64,000 nt of DNA, taken from assembly GCA_031549665.1 (NCBI GenBank), contig JAVBPJ010000007.1, forward strand, positions 62,001 through 126,000, written 5' to 3'. Made by a program: the position numbers and the translations under genes. The DNA comes from Rikenella sp031549665 (GTDB lineage: Bacteria > Bacteroidota > Bacteroidia > Bacteroidales > Rikenellaceae). Within the stretch, counting starts at the first letter, position 1. Every line of letters starts with the position of its first letter. Below are positions 61,121-64,000 of the stretch, piece by piece. Under the pieces are notes generated by a model. It worked only from the letters and a program-made list of their open reading frames with translations, searched no databases and was not told where the DNA came from.

Positions 61121-62794
61121 TTAGAAGAGTCCGGTGATGTTGCCCTCGGCGTCGATGTCGATGTGTTCCGAGGAGGGTTCCTCGGGCAGTCCCGGCATCC
61201 GCATCATGTCGCCCGTGATCGGCACCAGAAAACCGGCTCCGGCGGCGATCTCTATTTCGCGTATGGTGAGGATAAATCCCTCGGGACGGCCCAGGAGTTC
61301 CGGATTGTCCGAGAGCGATTTTTGCGTTTTTGCCATGCAGATCGCCAGCCCCTCGAGGCCCAGCGCCTTGATCTGTTTGAGGTTGGTACGCGCCTTGGGC
61401 GAATATTCGACCGAGGCGGCACCGTAGATGCGCTGCGCCAACAAGAGGATTTTCTGTTCGACCGGCGCATCGAGCGGATAGAGCTGGTGGAACGATGCGC
61501 AATCCGAGCGGTCGGCCACTTCGGCCACCTTGCGGGCCAGCTCCTCGGCTCCGGCCCCGCCCGCGCTCCACACGTCGGCAATCGAGCATTCGATGCCCGC
61601 TTCCTGACAGAATTGCTGCACAAAGGCCAGCTCCTGCGGGGTGTCGGAAACGAAACGGTTGATGGCCACCACCGGCTTCAGGCCGAACTGCGCCACGTTT
61701 TCGAGGTGTTTTTGCAGGTTGACGACGCCCCGTTCGAGCGCTTCGACCGACGGAGCGGTCAGTTCCGTCAGGGGCTGCCCGCCGTGGTATTTCAGGGCGC
61801 GGATCGTGGCCACGATCACCACGGCGCTCGGGCAGAGTCCCGCATAGCGGCATTTGATGTCGAGGAACTTTTCGCCGCCGAGGTCGAAGCCGAAGCCCGC
61901 CTCGGTAACCACGTAATCGGTGAGCGAGAGCGCCATTTTAGTGGCCAGCACGGTGTTGGTTCCCTGGGCGATGTTGGCGAAGGGGCCGCCGTGGACAAAG
62001 GCGGGCGTTCCCTCGAGGGTTTGCACCAGGTTGGGTTTGAGTGCGTCCTTGAGCAGCGCCGCCATGGCCCCCTGGGCCTTGAGGTCGCGGGCGTACACGG
62101 GGCGTTTGTCGTACGTGTATCCGACGAAGATGTTGCCCAGGCGTTGTTTCAGGTCTTCGATGCCCGAAGCCAGGCAAAGGATGGCCATCACCTCCGATGC
62201 GGCCGTGATGTCGAAACCGGTTTCGCGCGGGATGCCCGACGAGGTTCCGCCCAGTCCCGCCACGATGTCTCGCAGCGAGCGGTCGTTCATGTCCATCACC
62301 CGTTTCCAGGCCACGGTGCGCGGGTCGATGCCCAGCGAACGGCGACGGCTTTGCAGGTTGTTGTCGATCAGGGCCGCCAGCAGGTTGTGCGCCTTTTCGA
62401 TCGACGGAAAATCGCCCGTAAAGTTCAGGTTGATCTCCTCCATCGGCACCACCTGCGAGTAGCCGCCTCCGGTGGCTCCGCCCTTGATGCCGAAAATAGG
62501 GCCCAGCGAGGGTTCGCGCAGCGCCACCGCCGACCGTTTCCCGATCCGGTTCAGGGCCTGCGACAGGCCGATCGAAACGGTGGTCTTTCCCTCGCCCGCA
62601 GGGGTGGGCGAAATGGCCGAAACCAAAATCAGTTTCGAAGCCGCTATTTTCTTCGGATCGATATAGTGCAAAGGCACTTTGGCTTTGTCGCGGCCGTAGT
62701 GTTCCAGCTCGTCGGGGGCGATGCCCAGTTGGGCGGCCACCTCCTCGATGGGGCGGAGCTGGATGGAGTGGGCAATTTCGAGATCGTTTTTCAT
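61121..62794 (-). CDS. fhs: Formate-tetrahydrofolate ligase
   Basis: Makes 10-formyl-tetrahydrofolate from formate, ATP and tetrahydrofolate. The 557-residue protein has the P-loop TPAGEGKTT at 64-72, the REPSLGPIFGIKGGATGGG segment, and the terminal glycine-rich MPGLPEEPSS region. Together with FolD, GlyA and FolP it completes a formate-fed one-carbon route. In an anaerobe, formate can come from pyruvate formate-lyase or cross-feeding. The ATG giving MKNDLEIAHSI is 31 nt after a TACATTTG box. The gene is divergent from the GT4 at the right edge. Confidence 0.97.
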   Translation of the reverse strand: MKNDLEIAHSIQLRPIEEVAAQLGIAPDELEHYGRDKAKVPLHYIDPKKIAASKLILVSAISPTPAGEGKTTVSIGLSQALNRIGKRSAVALREPSLGPIFGIKGGATGGGYSQVVPMEEINLNFTGDFPSIEKAHNLLAALIDNNLQSRRRSLGIDPRTVAWKRVMDMNDRSLRDIVAGLGGTSSGIPRETGFDITAASEVMAILCLASGIEDLKQRLGNIFVGYTYDKRPVYARDLKAQGAMAALLKDALKPNLVQTLEGTPAFVHGGPFANIAQGTNTVLATKMALSLTDYVVTEAGFGFDLGGEKFLDIKCRYAGLCPSAVVIVATIRALKYHGGQPLTELTAPSVEALERGVVNLQKHLENVAQFGLKPVVAINRFVSDTPQELAFVQQFCQEAGIECSIADVWSAGGAGAEELARKVAEVADRSDCASFHQLYPLDAPVEQKILLLAQRIYGAASVEYSPKARTNLKQIKALGLEGLAICMAKTQKSLSDNPELLGRPEGFILTIREIEIAAGAGFLVPITGDMMRMPGLPEEPSSEHIDIDAEGNITGLF

Positions 62795-62825
62795 GATAAA
62801 AAGGTAGATTTGATGGACGTTGGGT

Positions 62826-62833
62826 CAAATGTA
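62826..62833 (-). promoter_or_regulatory. -7 box TACATTTG for fhs
   Basis: An exact TAnnTTTG match on the minus strand, 31 nt from the fhs ATG. Confidence 0.5.
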
Positions 62834-62877
62834 GTGCCTTTTTCGTACATTCGTGGGTGCAAACCAAACGATCTGCC

Positions 62878-64000
62878 ATGAAAATCTACCTGCTCGGCCC
62901 TGCGAACCCCTACCGCGGCGGTATCGCCAAGTTCGACGAGGTGCTGGCCAGCCGGTTTGCCGGAGAGGGAAACCAGGTGAAGATCGTTAATTTCACCCTG
63001 CAATACCCGTCGTTCCTTTTTCCGGGGAAGAGCCAATACACCGCCGCGCCCGCGCCGTCGGGCCTGTCGATCGACCGGCTGGTCAACAGCGTGAACCCCC
63101 TGAACTGGTACCGCGTGGGCGGGTTGATCGCCCGCGAGCGCCCCGACCTGCTGATTGTCCGCTACTGGATGCCCTTTTTCGCCCCCTCGCTGGGAACTGT
63201 CGCCCGCAGGGTGCGCCGCAACGGCCACACGCGGGTGATCGCCCTGGCCGACAACATCGTTCCGCACGAACGGCGTGTGGGCGACGGCCCCCTGACCCGC
63301 TTTTTTCTGCGAAGCATCGACGGCGTGATCTACATGTCGGACGAGGTGGGCCGCGACCTGGACTCGTTCCGCTTTGCGGGCGAAAGCGCCCTTTCGCCGC
63401 ACCCCATTTACGACACCTACGGCCCGCCGCTCGACCGCGCCGAGGCCTGCCGGATGCTGGAACTCGATCCGGCGTTCGGCTACGTGCTTTTTTTCGGCTT
63501 TATCCGCGACTACAAGGGGCTCGACCTGCTGCTCGAAGCGTGGGCCATGCTGAAAGAACGCGGCGAAACGGCGGGGAAAAAACTGCTTATTGCCGGAGAG
63601 TACTACGGGAATCAGGCCAAGTACGAGGCGCTGATCCACTCCCTGGGGCTGTCCGACGAGCTGGTGATGCACGACCGATACATTGACGAGGGCGAGGTGG
63701 GCCGCTATTTCTCGGTGGCCGACCTGGTGGTGCAGCCCTACCGCACCGCCACCCAGAGCGGGGTTACGCAGGTGGCCTACCACTTCGGCGTGCCGATGGT
63801 GGTAACCAACGTGGGCGGATTGGCCGAAATTGTCCCCGACGGCAAGGTCGGCTACGTGGTGGAGCGCGATCCGGCCGAGATTGCCGGCGCCATCGGCCGG
63901 TTCTACCGCGAAGAGCGCGCCGCCGACTTCCGCCAAAACATCGAAACCGAGAAAAAACGCTTCGGCTGGGACCGCCTGACGGCTGCCTTTGGGGATATGT
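62878..64000 (+). CDS. Glycosyltransferase family 4 (partial, runs off right edge)
   Basis: The first 374 codons of a GT-B glycosyltransferase, cut by the right edge with no stop reached. It opens MKIYLLGPANPYRGGIAKFDEVL, has a donor domain with YVLFFGFIRDYKGLDLLLEA and ends the visible part with RFGWDRLTAAFGDM. The usual EX7E glutamates are replaced by TQSGVTQVAYHFGVPMVVTNVGGLAE, where the first Glu is Gln/Ser-like, so donor binding may differ. The ATG at 62878 follows a weak TACATTCG box (about 62846-62853). It is divergent from fhs. Substrate unknown. Confidence 0.88.
   Translation, partial: MKIYLLGPANPYRGGIAKFDEVLASRFAGEGNQVKIVNFTLQYPSFLFPGKSQYTAAPAPSGLSIDRLVNSVNPLNWYRVGGLIARERPDLLIVRYWMPFFAPSLGTVARRVRRNGHTRVIALADNIVPHERRVGDGPLTRFFLRSIDGVIYMSDEVGRDLDSFRFAGESALSPHPIYDTYGPPLDRAEACRMLELDPAFGYVLFFGFIRDYKGLDLLLEAWAMLKERGETAGKKLLIAGEYYGNQAKYEALIHSLGLSDELVMHDRYIDEGEVGRYFSVADLVVQPYRTATQSGVTQVAYHFGVPMVVTNVGGLAEIVPDGKVGYVVERDPAEIAGAIGRFYREERAADFRQNIETEKKRFGWDRLTAAFGDM

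Overview
The window is about 58-60% GC and reads as chromosomal DNA of an anaerobic gut-type Bacteroidales bacterium, most likely Rikenellaceae (Alistipes-like). The signs are pyruvate:ferredoxin oxidoreductase, an anaerobic sulfatase-maturase, a lipoprotein GH20 hexosaminidase, Bacteroidetes-only families (DUF4831, DUF5606), TAnnTTTG promoter boxes instead of E. coli-type promoters, and a MurA carrying Asp at the usual catalytic Cys position. The placement is inferred from gene content, not from an rRNA gene. I see no prophage, insertion sequence, CRISPR array or conjugative element; this is a core-genome segment with mostly short intergenic gaps.

Layout. 1-5.9 kb: dnaJ (cut by the left edge) and grpE behind a GT4 glycosyltransferase, an anaerobic sulfatase-maturase divergent from a lipoprotein nuclease, a second GT4 and a cupin. 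6.0-6.9 kb: a five-tRNA operon (Thr-TGT, Tyr-GTA, Gly-CCC, Thr-GGT, Gly-GCC) with promoter and terminator. 6.9-15.7 kb: GT87-like membrane protein, obg, lon, valS, mtaB. 15.9-21.1 kb: one long leftward series exbB-exbD-argS-ffh-folD. 21.2-28.0 kb: tamB, then trmN6 and murA on the other strand. 28.0-40.2 kb: DUF4831 protein, folP, c-di-AMP cyclase cdaA, nifJ, kdsC, an AddB-like Fe-S nuclease, then an ECF sigma / anti-sigma / beta-barrel trio. 40.2-49.1 kb: GT2, ctpA, then xerD-ilvD-ilvB-ilvN-ilvC leftward. 49.1-54.1 kb: aroQ, pyk, a cobalamin riboswitch driving a BtuG-like beta-propeller lipoprotein, and another lipoprotein. 54.1-64 kb: ybbR-coaE-DUF5606, fabG, glyA, GH20, fhs and a third GT4 that runs off the right edge.

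Together the genes cover protein quality control (DnaJ, GrpE, Lon), translation (five tRNAs, ValS, ArgS, MtaB, TrmN6, Obg, Ffh), one-carbon/folate metabolism (FolP, FolD, GlyA, Fhs), branched-chain amino acid synthesis, envelope building (MurA, KdsC, TamB, ExbBD, CtpA, several glycosyltransferases) and carbon metabolism (Pyk, PFOR). Convergent gene pairs are mostly separated by long, near-perfect hairpin terminators, and divergent pairs by closely spaced TAnnTTTG boxes.

No clearly new multi-gene system is visible. The observations most worth following are the riboswitch-controlled orphan BtuG-like protein, a set of predicted leaderless mRNAs (three glycosyltransferases and the sulfatase-maturase), the face-to-face overlapping start regions of the maturase and nuclease genes, the Asp-type MurA, a zinc-motif-less anti-sigma linked to an outer-membrane barrel, and a histone-H1-like tail on the DUF5606 protein.
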